A stretch of 64,000 nucleotides of DNA from Deinococcus fonticola. Its GTDB lineage: Bacteria; Deinococcota; Deinococci; Deinococcales; Deinococcaceae. The notes beneath the pieces are model-generated. The model was not told the DNA's origin. It ran no database searches and saw only the letters and a list, made by a program, of their open reading frames with translations. Made by a program: the position numbers and the translations under genes. This document shows, one piece after another, positions 1-10,091 of the stretch (position 1 is the first letter of the stretch; each line of letters starts with the position of its first letter). The DNA lies in NCBI RefSeq assembly GCF_004634215.1, contig NZ_SMMH01000012.1, positions 51,437-115,436 on the forward strand, written 5' to 3'.

Positions 1-1
1 T

Positions 2-1279
2 GACCTGCTTGAAGTGGTCAAGATCGATAAACAGGACGCCCATCTCGGTGTGGGGGTGCGACTGCAAACTGGCCTGAAGCAGCTCTTCAAAGGCAGCGCG
101 GTTGAGCAGACCGGTCAGGCTGTCATGCTGGGCCTGATAGGCCAGGCGCTCCTGAGCGGTCTGCAAGGCGGCATTGGCCTCGGAGAGTTCCAGGTAACGC
201 AGGCGCTCCTCCGCGGCGCGGTGTTCCAGGCGCTCGATCTTGAACTGCGCGGCCATTACCTGCGTTCTGTGCTGAAGCATATCGGCCATGACCGCCTGCT
301 GCGCCGCCGCCGCCAGGCGGGCCTCACTGAGCGCCTCCTGGTAGGCCCCCTGCTGCTCCAGCAGAGCGGCCAGATCGCGGTGGCCCTCGGCCTGGCGCAC
401 CGAGAAGTCCAGCGCGTCCGCCAGCGTCACCGCCTGCCTGAGAGGAACCAGGGCCGCGTCAGGCTGATTCTGGCTCATCAGCACCTGACTCAGCGTGAGC
501 AGGGCGTCACACATATTCTCGCGGTCGCCCAGTTCATCTGAGAACTGCACGGCCTGCTGCGACACGTTCAGGGCGTCGTCGAGCTGCCCCAGCACCAGCA
601 GGTCACGCGCCATGTTGGCCAGAATCAGCCCCTCGTGCTGCTTGAAGTTGGCGTCACGGGCGCGCTCGAGCGTGGCGAGGTTCAGGGACAGGGCTTTGTC
701 GTACTGGCCCAGTTTGTGATAGCTCAGCGCCGTATTGATCGAGGCGCTGGAGATGAGCACGGAATGCTGCAGCTGATGGGCCAGTTCCAGCGCTTCAAGG
801 TGGTACGTCAGCGCGGTTTCGAAATCGTTGAGGTCAAGGTACAGGTTGCCGAGGTTGTTCAGTGTTTTGGCCTGACCGAGCACGTCCTGCATGCTCTGCA
901 CCAGTCGCAGACAGCGCAGGTGGTACTCCAAACCCTGTCCCAGTTGCCCTATCTTGACGTTGGTAATCCCCAGGCCGTTGAGGTTACGCGCTTCCAGCGC
1001 CTTGAGGCCGAGCGACACCGCGACGGCCGCGCTCTCCTCGAAGGCGGCGCGCGCCTGCGCGTAGTTGGCCAGATAGAAATGTCCGTAGCCCATCAGCATG
1101 CGGGCACGCGCCACTCCAGCCTCATAGCCGCACCGCTCGGCCAGCTCAAGCGCCTCGCCGGCGAGTTCCTGCGCGCGCTGCATGGAGACCATCAGCAGTG
1201 CGTCGGCTTCGTCGTTCAGTTGATCAACGGTGTGGCGGTCAGCCGTGAGGCGAGCATGGGCAGGATGGTCAAGCGACAT
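2..1279 (-). CDS. TPR-repeat diguanylate cyclase (GGDEF), 3' end outside window
   Basis: About 426 N-terminal residues are visible. Residues ~20-330 form tetratricopeptide repeats (typical pattern NNLGNLYLDLNDFETALTYH), followed by a helical linker ~330-375 and the start of a GGDEF domain, shown by HDSLTGLLNRAAFEELL and then MGVLFIDLDHFKQV. The GGEEF catalytic loop itself lies beyond base 1. The family makes cyclic di-GMP, and a TPR input suggests control by protein contact. The ATG at 1279 is preceded by AGGGA at a suitable distance. No membrane segment is seen, so it is probably cytosolic. Whether the cyclase is active cannot be judged because the active site is off the window. Confidence 0.85.
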   Translation of the reverse strand, partial: MSLDHPAHARLTADRHTVDQLNDEADALLMVSMQRAQELAGEALELAERCGYEAGVARARMLMGYGHFYLANYAQARAAFEESAAVAVSLGLKALEARNLNGLGITNVKIGQLGQGLEYHLRCLRLVQSMQDVLGQAKTLNNLGNLYLDLNDFETALTYHLEALELAHQLQHSVLISSASINTALSYHKLGQYDKALSLNLATLERARDANFKQHEGLILANMARDLLVLGQLDDALNVSQQAVQFSDELGDRENMCDALLTLSQVLMSQNQPDAALVPLRQAVTLADALDFSVRQAEGHRDLAALLEQQGAYQEALSEARLAAAAQQAVMADMLQHRTQVMAAQFKIERLEHRAAEERLRYLELSEANAALQTAQERLAYQAQHDSLTGLLNRAAFEELLQASLQSHPHTEMGVLFIDLDHFKQV

Positions 1280-1659
1280 GAAAGTTCCCTGGGATCGAGG
1301 CTTGCAGTGGACAGGGTCTTTGAAACCCTGAAGCGGAGCTCAATATTATCGGCGGAAAGCTGACAAGCTTCTGAACACAGCTTCAAACAGGCGGCAGAGA
1401 AGGTAGGCCTGGCGTGGCACGTCCGCATTTCGGTTCTGCATTACCCTTCCGGCCTTTCCCAAGGTTGACCCGTTGCAGGAGAGGTCGGGTTACGCAGCGC
1501 GAACCTGCCGATCCTACTGGGCGGGTATCAATCTCAATTCCCCAAAGAGACAATAAGCCTGCGGCACTTCTGAAATGAAAAAGTTCTTCGGCACAGCTGG
1601 ATCCCAGTCCGAAAAAGCTGTCTGTGGACGTGCATGATATTCTGCCGTTACCTTGAGGT
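1280..1659. other. Intergenic region upstream of repA
   Basis: This 380-bp gap between the divergent TPR-GGDEF gene and repA holds no convincing gene. Its one clear element is a single inverted copy of the origin iteron at 1538-1553, about 107 bp before the repA start. An isolated inverted iteron before an initiator gene is the usual layout for initiator autorepression, which is inference here. Confidence 0.6.
1538..1553 (-). repeat. Inverted iteron copy upstream of repA
   Basis: Reads TTGTCTCTTTGGGGAA on the minus strand, an exact match to the iteron unit found 12 times after repA but in the opposite orientation. It is a likely RepA binding site for autoregulation. Confidence 0.85.
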
Positions 1660-3060
1660 ATGGCGAAGGAGTCCCGGCAGGTCAAGGAAATCCGGCAGGT
1701 GCAGGGCCACGACGAACGCAACATTGCCCGCCTGGCGCTGGCCCTGGCACAAAACCGCGTGCCCGACACCATGCAAAGCTGGGAAAAACAACTGACCACC
1801 GACGCCCTGGGAGCCATTCACGTCAAGTGCGTATCCCGGAGTGACTCGGTGGTGCCGCACGGCCTGGACAACGACATCATCGTGGGCCTGGTCAACGCGT
1901 TCGTGGAGCAGGGTCTGCCCAACACCGGCGTGCTGCAGCTCTCGGCCTACCGCCTGCTGACCCTGGCGGGGTTGCGCGTGGGTGGACGGCAATACAGCGA
2001 ACTGCTTGAAAGCCTGCGCCGCCTGCAGGGTTCCACCTTCGCCATCACCGACTCGTGGTTCGATGGTCGGCAACACCAGTGGACCAGCGAGGAATTCAGC
2101 ATCATCAGCTCCTTTGCCCGTGTGGATGTCACCGAAATCGCCGATGACATCGGGCAGTTGCGGGCCGACACCATGCTGGAAATCCAACTTGCCCGCGCCA
2201 TTACGCGCAGCGTACGCAACGGGCACCTGCGTCCCCTTGACCTCGAGTTCTATTCGCAACTGTCGCAGCCCATGGTTCGGACGCTGTACCGCAGCCTGGA
2301 GGAGCGCCGCGCACCCGCCGGAAAGGTCGCCACCAACGAGTACACCGTCAGCACCCGCATCTGGGGCGAGCATCTGGGCATGCAAGGCTGGCGGCTGGAC
2401 AAGATTCGCCGCGCCCTGGAACCTGCACACGGTGAACTGCTGGAAACCAAGTATCTGCTGGAAGTCGTTTACACCGGCCGGGGCGAATCGCAGCAGGTCA
2501 CTTACCGCTTCGGGAAGGTGGCCGCGCCTGTGAACGCGGAACTGGTGGCGCTGCTCACCAAAAATGGGCTGAGTGCCCCGAATGCCGTGAAAATCGTGCA
2601 GGAGCACGCCGGTCAGGTCGAGGTCACAGTGGCGGCCTTTCACCGTGTGGTCGCCCAGGCCCGCACGCCCGTGAAAAACCGCCAGGGCCTGCTGGTGGAC
2701 ATGTTTCAGAACCCGGACAAGTACGCTGAATACATGGACGCCGCGCACCCTAGACCGCTGGACACGCCATCAAAACCCAGGGAACGCAAAGCCGCAAAAA
2801 CAGTCGATGAGGACTGGGAAACCAGGCAGGCCGAGGAGTGGCTGACCCTGGCCCCGGAAGCACGTGAAAAGCGCATGTTGAACCTGCTGAACATGATCAT
2901 GACCGAGCACATGACCAAAGAGGAAATGGGGGTCGTTGCCACGCTGGTGGGAAACGGCACGCTGGACGCCCTGGATACCGCCCGCGCCCTGACCCGCGCC
3001 ATGGCCGAAAAGACGCTGGCCGCCTATGCCAGGGAATTACGCGGCCAGATCGAACTTTAG
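1660..3060 (+). CDS. repA: Plasmid/chromid replication initiator RepA
   Basis: A 466-residue protein resembling the replication initiator protein A family (RPA). The conserved N-terminal block HVKCVSRSDSVVPHGLDNDI is at residues ~49-68, followed by a winged-helix-like region and a charged C-terminal tail (~370-466). It is expected to bind the iterons that start 24 bp after its stop codon and to open the adjacent AT-rich segment. An in-frame TGA sits two codons before the ATG at 1660. The GAGG nearest that ATG is too close to act as a good ribosome site, so an internal GTG near 1696 (with AAGGAA upstream) is an alternative start. One inverted iteron lies upstream, suggesting self-regulation. 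The family assignment comes from motif recognition, not a search. Confidence 0.85.
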   Translation: MAKESRQVKEIRQVQGHDERNIARLALALAQNRVPDTMQSWEKQLTTDALGAIHVKCVSRSDSVVPHGLDNDIIVGLVNAFVEQGLPNTGVLQLSAYRLLTLAGLRVGGRQYSELLESLRRLQGSTFAITDSWFDGRQHQWTSEEFSIISSFARVDVTEIADDIGQLRADTMLEIQLARAITRSVRNGHLRPLDLEFYSQLSQPMVRTLYRSLEERRAPAGKVATNEYTVSTRIWGEHLGMQGWRLDKIRRALEPAHGELLETKYLLEVVYTGRGESQQVTYRFGKVAAPVNAELVALLTKNGLSAPNAVKIVQEHAGQVEVTVAAFHRVVAQARTPVKNRQGLLVDMFQNPDKYAEYMDAAHPRPLDTPSKPRERKAAKTVDEDWETRQAEEWLTLAPEAREKRMLNLLNMIMTEHMTKEEMGVVATLVGNGTLDALDTARALTRAMAEKTLAAYARELRGQIEL

Positions 3061-3083
3061 GACGTTTTTCCAGAAACTACATA

Positions 3084-3455
3084 TTGTCTCTTTGGGGAAG
3101 CTTGTCTCTTTGGGGAATTTTCCAGAAGATGAGCTTGTCTCTTTGGGGATTTGAAGCAAAAAAGGGTGTCCAGCAGGCAACTTCTCAACGAAAACTTCTG
3201 AGCTTGTCTCTTTGGGGATTTGGGGGCAAATGATACTGTCTCTTTGGGGAATTGAGGCCTTCCGAACTTGTCTCTTTGGGGAATGGGCATTTTTTAGATA
3301 TTGTCTCTTTGGGGAATTTGTATTGTCTCTTTGGGGAATTGCAGTTGAGACAGCTTGTCTCTTTGGGGAATACTGGATGAATATTGCTGTCTCTTTGGGG
3401 AATGAGCTTGTCTCTTTGGGGAAAAAAACACCCTTGAGCTTGTCTCTTTGGGGAA
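3084..3455 (+). repeat. Iteron array, 12 direct copies (replication origin)
   Basis: Twelve same-orientation copies of the 16-mer TTGTCTCTTTGGGGAA start at 3084, 3102, 3135, 3204, 3236, 3268, 3301, 3323, 3355, 3387, 3408 and 3440. Copies at 3135 and 3204 end in T instead of A, and those at 3236 and 3387 begin with C; the other eight are exact. Start-to-start distances are mostly 32-33 or 21-22 bp, close to three or two helical turns. Placement directly after an initiator gene and before an AT-rich segment identifies the origin. Variable spacing and the short unit exclude a CRISPR array. Confidence 0.95.
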
Positions 3456-3500
3456 TTTAGGGCGAAAAATTCGCGCCAGGAGTGGATATGCATACCCCCG

Positions 3501-3600
3501 CCTGATGTTGATCATCAATGTTTTAAAACATCTTTTAAATCTTTAAAAGAACATCAATCAGGGCAATCCCAAAAAACACAAAATTTGCGTTCTCCGAGAA
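3501..3600. other. AT-rich palindromic segment, candidate DNA unwinding element
   Basis: Strongly AT-rich against a GC-rich background and immediately beyond the iterons. It contains a perfect 14-bp palindrome ATGTTTTAAAACAT at 3518-3531, abutted by CTTTTAAATCTTTAAAAG at 3532-3549 (8-bp arms), and is flanked by imperfect inverted arms CCTGATGTTGAT / ATCAATCAGG. The position and composition fit a duplex-opening site. Confidence 0.65.
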
Positions 3601-3640
3601 TTTTTCTCGTCTTAGACAGGTTTTTGTGGCCTTCCGTCAA

Positions 3641-3656
3641 TTCCCCAAAGAGACAA
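3641..3656 (-). repeat. Inverted iteron copy downstream of the array
   Basis: An exact TTGTCTCTTTGGGGAA on the minus strand, beyond the AT-rich segment. With the copy at 1538-1553 it gives outlying inverted iterons on both sides of repA and the origin. Confidence 0.85.
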
Positions 3657-3698
3657 GCTCAGTTCAGTTGGTAACCAGAAGCGATTTTGGTAGATTTC

Positions 3699-4805
3699 TC
3701 AGATTTGACCTTCGCTTGACCTATGGAATGCCTCTGTTTGCTCCTGAGAAGGCCTTGAAGGCCCGAGAGCCAGAAAAAGGCGACTCATAGTCGCAGGTTC
3801 GTTTAGAGACCCCTTCATGGCCCTCTCAGCGAGTTTGAGCCGGTAGCGTAACGTGTTCACATGGACACGGAGTCTGCTCGCCAGTTCTTCCAGGGTTCCA
3901 GAATGCGCCAAATACGCCCTGAGTGCGGCTTCTACCTTGCCATCCGGGTCAACGCTCGCCAGTTGAGCCTTCACCTGAGCCCGCAGTCCATTTAGGGCGT
4001 CGCTTTGCAGGAGTTCGTACAGGGTATCCACTTCCATGAAAGTCACGACACCCGCTTCACGCAGCGAGGACAGCGATTGGGCCGCTTCTTCCAGTGCATT
4101 TTTGAAGTCTGGGCGCTGGTGAGCAGCACTGACGCCCAGCTTCACGCGGCGGCCTGTGGATGCCGTCAGGGCGGCAAACAATTCGTTCGTTTCCAGTTTC
4201 AGGTCATGAGTCGACCACAACCAGATGGCCTGCGAACCCCGCACGGTACAGAACCCGCCCAGGTTCCTTTCCGCAAAGTACCCCTCGCCTACGCCCGCCA
4301 GCACGTCCAGCGCATGAGCGTGCGCGGCCTGGGCGCTGGCTCCTCGACCCGGTTCGTCCTCGAACGAGGCGAGGGCCACCGCGAAGGACTCGCCGCCCAC
4401 CGTGAACGGATCACTGTGTCCCTGAAGCAGGGCTTCCAGCGTACGTTCCCCCACGCGCCGGCGAGACGCGCCCGCTGCCGCCGATTGCAGGCGGGCCAAC
4501 AGCGCGTACTCCACCACCACGGGCGTCATGGGGTTCCAGTCGGGGGGGAAACTCACGGTCAGGCGTCCCACATGCCTGCCGGCATGGGTCAACTTGAACT
4601 GCTGCGTCTCCCCTACCGGACGGCCCGCCGACGCCACCACATCTCCCCAGCTGGCGCGAATTTCCACGAATCCGCCAGTCAGACGCACCAGGAACGTCGC
4701 CAGGGCCTGCTCCGGCTGCGGGCGCGACACCGCCTGACGAAGCGAGGCCAGCAGGCCGGGTAATTCCTCGATGGTCAGCGCGGCGGGCAAATCTGAAACG
4801 GACAT
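3699..4805 (-). CDS. PucR/CdaR-type transcriptional regulator
   Basis: A 368-residue protein with the PucR-family C-terminal helix-turn-helix at ~310-350 (GTLEELASRLRVHVNTLRYR). The N-terminal and central parts look like a GGDEF-like/sensor module of the CdaR type. It is divergent from the hpa operon and is the obvious candidate regulator of it. There is no Shine-Dalgarno sequence before the ATG at 4805. Instead, minus-strand TAGAAT ends exactly 7 nt before the ATG, the leaderless arrangement. An 18-bp perfect palindrome overlaps both this -10 box and the start codon, so autoregulation is likely. The ligand is unknown; 4-hydroxyphenylacetate or homoprotocatechuate is a guess from context. Confidence 0.85.
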   Translation of the reverse strand: MSVSDLPAALTIEELPGLLASLRQAVSRPQPEQALATFLVRLTGGFVEIRASWGDVVASAGRPVGETQQFKLTHAGRHVGRLTVSFPPDWNPMTPVVVEYALLARLQSAAAGASRRRVGERTLEALLQGHSDPFTVGGESFAVALASFEDEPGRGASAQAAHAHALDVLAGVGEGYFAERNLGGFCTVRGSQAIWLWSTHDLKLETNELFAALTASTGRRVKLGVSAAHQRPDFKNALEEAAQSLSSLREAGVVTFMEVDTLYELLQSDALNGLRAQVKAQLASVDPDGKVEAALRAYLAHSGTLEELASRLRVHVNTLRYRLKLAERAMKGSLNEPATMSRLFLALGPSRPSQEQTEAFHRSSEGQI

Positions 4806-4822
4806 TTGTAGAATTCTACAAA
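4805..4822. promoter_or_regulatory. Palindromic operator overlapping the pucR-like start and -10 box
   Basis: TTTGTAGAATTCTACAAA is a perfect 18-bp palindrome. Read on the minus strand it contains TAGAAT, 7 nt before the ATG of the PucR-type gene, so a bound dimer would block that promoter. It also lies upstream of the rightward hpa operon. Confidence 0.75.
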
Positions 4823-4838
4823 ATAAGGAGAAAAGTCT

Positions 4839-4883
4839 GTGGTTATCGACAAATGCAATCGGGGCGAATGCCCCTTATTCTGA
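4839..4883 (+). other. Possible short leader ORF with GC hairpin before the hpa operon
   Basis: AAGGAG at 4825-4830 is followed 8 nt later by GTG at 4839, opening a 14-codon frame that stops at TGA 4881-4883. The frame runs through a hairpin, GGGGC-GAAT-GCCCC at 4861-4874. This could be a leader peptide or simply an unused frame; the evidence is positional only. Confidence 0.25.
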
Positions 4884-5713
4884 AGGGACTCAATCAAGCC
4901 GGGGGGCAGCGGGACGTGAACTTCACGCCAGACAACCAACAGGTCAGAACACACCGCGGACACGCTGTCAAAGTCGTGCTTCTCGGCGCTGCGCTGTCTG
5001 GCCTGGCGAACGCCGCGTCTTACCGCATGACCTCCTTCGTCGTGGTTGGGACACAACCCAGACCCGCCTTCGCCTGGTGCGACGCCAGAGACCGCATCCT
5101 GGCCGTGACCGCGCCGTCCCCCGCGCTGTCCGGGCCAGACGACGTGCGCGGAGTTTCCCTGCTGCGCTGGTTGAAAAACAAACCCGTGGCATCGAACTTT
5201 CATTACAAACTCGGCCCGCTGGAAGGCGCGGCCGGATCGACCTACATCGGCCTGATTCCCGCCGGGTTCAGGGCCACGCGCGACCTGACCAGCCGGTACT
5301 TCGTTCACCTGAGCAACGTGGAAAGTCCGGCCGGAATGGGGTACCGGATGCAGCGCGTCGTGCGCTTCAAGACCATGCAGGGGGAGAACACCTGCCGGTA
5401 CATTCCGAACGCCGCCTTCATGGGAGCCACCGCGAAACGCACGGTCATCGTGTGGGACGAGGGGGACGCCATCACATACGCCACCCGCAACTTCGATGGA
5501 ACACCCGGCGTTTACGTCACCGGCGGACGGAAAACCCGCAGCGTCGAAGGCGGAACCACCTACGATTTCAGGACGGAGGACGGTTTCCAGTATCGCTTGG
5601 TCATTGATGATGACGGCCCCGGCACAGGCGCGGCGGTTCACGTTTTCCGCAATGGCAGCCTGAAATCCCGTGAATCTTTCCTCGCTTACTCCATCAGCAC
5701 CCCAACCCCCTAA
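4853..5713 (+). CDS. Putative exported protein of unknown function, first gene before hpaE
   Basis: A frame of up to 286 residues with good codon bias, ending 21 bp before hpaE. A signal-peptide-like stretch VKVVLLGAALSGLANA is followed by ASYRM, so the mature protein would begin after ANA. The true start is unclear: ATG 4853 and ATG 4868 place 35-40 residues before the hydrophobic core, and GTG 4916 would give a more usual signal peptide, but none has a strong ribosome site. The C-terminal half is rich in beta-prone and aromatic residues. No family was recognised. Co-orientation with hpaE suggests co-transcription, but a role in aromatic catabolism is not shown. Confidence 0.6.
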   Translation: MQSGRMPLILKGLNQAGGQRDVNFTPDNQQVRTHRGHAVKVVLLGAALSGLANAASYRMTSFVVVGTQPRPAFAWCDARDRILAVTAPSPALSGPDDVRGVSLLRWLKNKPVASNFHYKLGPLEGAAGSTYIGLIPAGFRATRDLTSRYFVHLSNVESPAGMGYRMQRVVRFKTMQGENTCRYIPNAAFMGATAKRTVIVWDEGDAITYATRNFDGTPGVYVTGGRKTRSVEGGTTYDFRTEDGFQYRLVIDDDGPGTGAAVHVFRNGSLKSRESFLAYSISTPTP

Positions 5714-5734
5714 CCCCTCAGGTCAAGGAGAACC

Positions 5735-7294
<1,560 letters not shown>

Positions 7295-7327
7295 ACGCTC
7301 TCCCGGCCCCATTTTTCAGGAGGAATC

Positions 7328-8842
7328 ATGACAGCAACGGAGAAATTTGAAGGTAAGGTCATCCCGCCCATGCACAGGAATGGGACTGGGGCGGTGAACG
7401 GCGAGCAGTTCCTGGCACGGCTGCGGCAGAATCCGCCGACGCTGTACATCGACGGCGGGCGGGTCGAGGACCCCACCACGCACCCGGCCACCGCGAACAT
7501 GTGTCGGTCGCTGGCGGGCCTGTACGACCTGCAATTCGAGGAAGACTTGCGCGACCCCCTGACCTTCGAGGAAGACGGCAAGCGGTACGCCCGTTCTTTC
7601 ATGGAGCCGAAAACGAAGGAAGACCTGAAACTGATCGCCGAATCGCACCGGATTCGCGCGAATTATGGCCTGGGTTTCCTGGGGCGTGCGCCCGATTACA
7701 TGAACGCCAACGTGATGGCGGCGGGCGCGGGCGCCGAATACTTCGCGCAGTGCAAACCCGAGGGCGACCACAAGGTGGACTTCGCCGAGAACATGCGCCG
7801 CTACGCGAAATTCGTGCGCGACAACGACCTGTGCCTGACGCACGCGCTGACCAACCCGCAGGTGAACCGCAGCAAGATGGCGTCCGAGATGCCCGACCCT
7901 TACATCGCGCTGGGCGTGGTAAAGGAAACCGACGAGGGCATCATCGTGCGCGGCGCCCGCATGATGGCGACCCTGCCGATTGCCGACGAAATCCTGATTT
8001 TCCCCTCCACCGTGCTGAAGGAAAACGCCGACAAGAGCCGCTACGCCATGGGTTTCGCCATTCCCTGCAACGCGCCGGGCGTGAGCTTCCAGTGCCGTGA
8101 ACCCATCGACGTGGGCCGCGATCCCGAAGACCATCCCCTCAGCAGCCGGTTCGACGAGCAGGACGCCTTCGTGATCTTCGACGACGTGCTGGTGCCCTGG
8201 GAGCGCGTGTTCCTGCTGTACGACGTGGAACTGGCCAACAAGGCCTACGCTGGCACCGATGCCGTGCTACACATGGCCTACCAGGTCGTGAATCTGAAAA
8301 TTGCCAAGACCGAGGCGTTCCTGGGGGTGGCCCAGAGCATCGTGAATGCCATCGGCTCTGGCGGGTTCCAGCACGTGCAGGCCAAGATCGCCGAGATCAT
8401 CATCATGCTGGAAATCATGAAGGGCCTGGAAGTCGCCGCCCGCGAGCAGGCCACCGTGAACAAGTACGGCGTGATGACACCGGCCCGTGGGCCGCTGGAC
8501 GCCGCCCGCAACTACTACCCCGCCAACCACCAGCGCCTGCCCGAACTGCTGCAACTGCTGGGCGCCTCCGGCATCATCATGATGCCCAGCAAAGCCGACC
8601 GCGAAGGGCCGCTCGGGCCGCAGATCGACAAGTTCCTGCAAGCCGGCAACGCCAGCGCCGAAGACCGCCTGAAACTGTTCCGCCTGGCCTGGGACATGAG
8701 CATGAGCAGCTTTGCCGGCCGCCAGTCGCTGTACGAGAAGTACTTCTTCGGCGATCCCGTGCGCATGCACTCTGCCCTGTACGAGGTTTACGACAGCAGC
8801 GAACCCGTGCTGCGCATTCAGGAATTCCTGAAGCGCAAGTAA
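7328..8842 (+). CDS. hpaB: 4-hydroxyphenylacetate 3-monooxygenase, oxygenase component
   Basis: A 504-residue FADH2-utilising monooxygenase of the HpaB family that hydroxylates 4-hydroxyphenylacetate to 3,4-dihydroxyphenylacetate. Recognisable blocks include [18 protein letters not shown] (~117-134) and the acyl-CoA-dehydrogenase-like helical C-terminal domain. AGGAGG precedes the ATG. The enzyme needs reduced FAD from a separate reductase. No reductase is encoded in this operon; the best candidate is the HpaC-like protein at 52249-52755. It is slightly longer than the ~480 residues I recall for Thermus HpaB. Confidence 0.93.
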   Translation: MTATEKFEGKVIPPMHRNGTGAVNGEQFLARLRQNPPTLYIDGGRVEDPTTHPATANMCRSLAGLYDLQFEEDLRDPLTFEEDGKRYARSFMEPKTKEDLKLIAESHRIRANYGLGFLGRAPDYMNANVMAAGAGAEYFAQCKPEGDHKVDFAENMRRYAKFVRDNDLCLTHALTNPQVNRSKMASEMPDPYIALGVVKETDEGIIVRGARMMATLPIADEILIFPSTVLKENADKSRYAMGFAIPCNAPGVSFQCREPIDVGRDPEDHPLSSRFDEQDAFVIFDDVLVPWERVFLLYDVELANKAYAGTDAVLHMAYQVVNLKIAKTEAFLGVAQSIVNAIGSGGFQHVQAKIAEIIIMLEIMKGLEVAAREQATVNKYGVMTPARGPLDAARNYYPANHQRLPELLQLLGASGIIMMPSKADREGPLGPQIDKFLQAGNASAEDRLKLFRLAWDMSMSSFAGRQSLYEKYFFGDPVRMHSALYEVYDSSEPVLRIQEFLKRK

Positions 8843-8859
8843 GCCGCTGGCGTGGGGTT

Positions 8860-8890
8860 TGAGAGTCCGAGCAGCTTTTCAGGACTCTCA
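8860..8890 (+). other. Intra-operon hairpin between hpaB and hpaD
   Basis: TGAGAGTCC (8860-8868) and GGACTCTCA (8882-8890) form a 9-bp perfect stem around a 13-nt loop. No T-run follows, so this is more likely an mRNA processing or stabilising structure than a terminator. Confidence 0.45.
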
Positions 8891-8931
8891 GACCCTGTGG
8901 CCCGAACCCATTGATTTGGAGGCAACACGAG

Positions 8932-9906
8932 ATGAAACCAGATGTGATTCGGATCGCTCAGGCGATTTTTACTGTGAAGGACCTGGCGGCCAGCAAGGAG
9001 TTTTACGTTGACCTGCTGGGCATGAACGTGCTGCACGAACAGGGAGACGCGCTGTACCTGCGCGGCGTGGAAGACCGCGAGTGGACGCTGAAACTGGAGC
9101 AGTGCAAAGGTAGTGAGGAAGCCCGCGTGCGTCACCTGGGCTACCGCGTGCGCGACGAGCATACGCTGGACGCGCTGGTGAACCTCGCGGAAACCCAGGG
9201 GCTCCCCCACCGCTGGGAAGAAGAACTGGATCGCCCGAGGATGCTGCGCCTGCAAGACCCCTTCGGTATTCCGGTGGCGTTTTACCACGACGTGAAGACG
9301 TATCCGTGGCTGTTGCAGGAGTATCACCAGCACCGTGGCCCCGGTTTGCAGCGTGTGGATCACTGCAACGTGCGCGTGCCGGACGTGAAAGCCACCATGG
9401 ACTGGTACATGGACGAACTCGGCTTCCGCCTCTCGGAATACACCGTGGACGAGCAGGATCAGTGGTGGGCGGCCTGGATTCAGCGGCGCGGCGGCGTGCA
9501 CGATTTTGCCCTCACGAACGGCGCAGGGCCGTGCCTGCACCACTGGGCGTACTGGATGCCCGACGCCCTGAGCATCATCAAGACCTGCGACATCCTGGCC
9601 GGGGCGCGGCAGCCCGAGCGCATCGAGCGTGGCCCGGGGCGTCACGGCGTCAGCAACGCGTTCTTCCTGTACATCCGCGATCCGGACGGCCACCGCATCG
9701 AGCTGTACACCAGCGATTACATCACGGTCGACCCGGACTTCGTGCCGATCAAGTGGCTGCGTGACGACCCGCGCCGCCAGACGCTGTGGGGCGCGAAAAC
9801 GCCGCGCAGCTGGTTCGAGGAAGCCAGCCCCATGGAGGCCTTCGAGGGCGGCGTGCAGCAGCCCAAAGAGGGCAAACTGACCGGCATTCCCGCACACGTC
9901 ATCTGA
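8932..9906 (+). CDS. hpaD: 3,4-dihydroxyphenylacetate 2,3-dioxygenase (extradiol, VOC type)
   Basis: A 324-residue type I extradiol dioxygenase that opens the homoprotocatechuate ring. It contains two vicinal-oxygen-chelate domains; candidate metal ligands are His144 (VDHCNVRV), His203/204 (CLHHWAYW) and Glu257 (HRIELYTSDY), with spacing close to that known for MndD-type enzymes. The start at 8932 has GGAGG 11 nt upstream; a longer frame from 8911 begins before that ribosome site and was rejected. It lies between hpaB and hpaG. Confidence 0.93.
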   Translation: MKPDVIRIAQAIFTVKDLAASKEFYVDLLGMNVLHEQGDALYLRGVEDREWTLKLEQCKGSEEARVRHLGYRVRDEHTLDALVNLAETQGLPHRWEEELDRPRMLRLQDPFGIPVAFYHDVKTYPWLLQEYHQHRGPGLQRVDHCNVRVPDVKATMDWYMDELGFRLSEYTVDEQDQWWAAWIQRRGGVHDFALTNGAGPCLHHWAYWMPDALSIIKTCDILAGARQPERIERGPGRHGVSNAFFLYIRDPDGHRIELYTSDYITVDPDFVPIKWLRDDPRRQTLWGAKTPRSWFEEASPMEAFEGGVQQPKEGKLTGIPAHVI

Positions 9907-10091
9907 GTGGCGTCGGCTGGCCGGGAAAACGTAGGCTGGCCTGAACCTGTCGGGCCGCTTGAGGGGACGTGATGACGGGAGCCTTCTGGCTCCACCGAAG
10001 CCGTTTCCAGTCAGGCGGCCCTCACGTCTGGACAAGAGAATTCAATACAGTACGGCCCGAGGTCGACGAAAGGCCGCACCGAAGGAGATAC

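Noticed and set aside
3084..3455. CRISPR-like repeat array
   Set aside because: The 16-bp units are too short, gaps vary from 2 to 53 bp, no cas genes are present, and the array follows an initiator gene; these are iterons.
3057..3518. Several minus- and plus-strand frames running through the origin
   Set aside because: They are translations of the iteron array (repeated SPKRQ / CLFGE-like words), not proteins.
4843..4851. DnaA-box-like TTATCGACA
   Set aside because: One mismatch from TTATNCACA, single copy and over 1 kb from the iterons; not enough to call.
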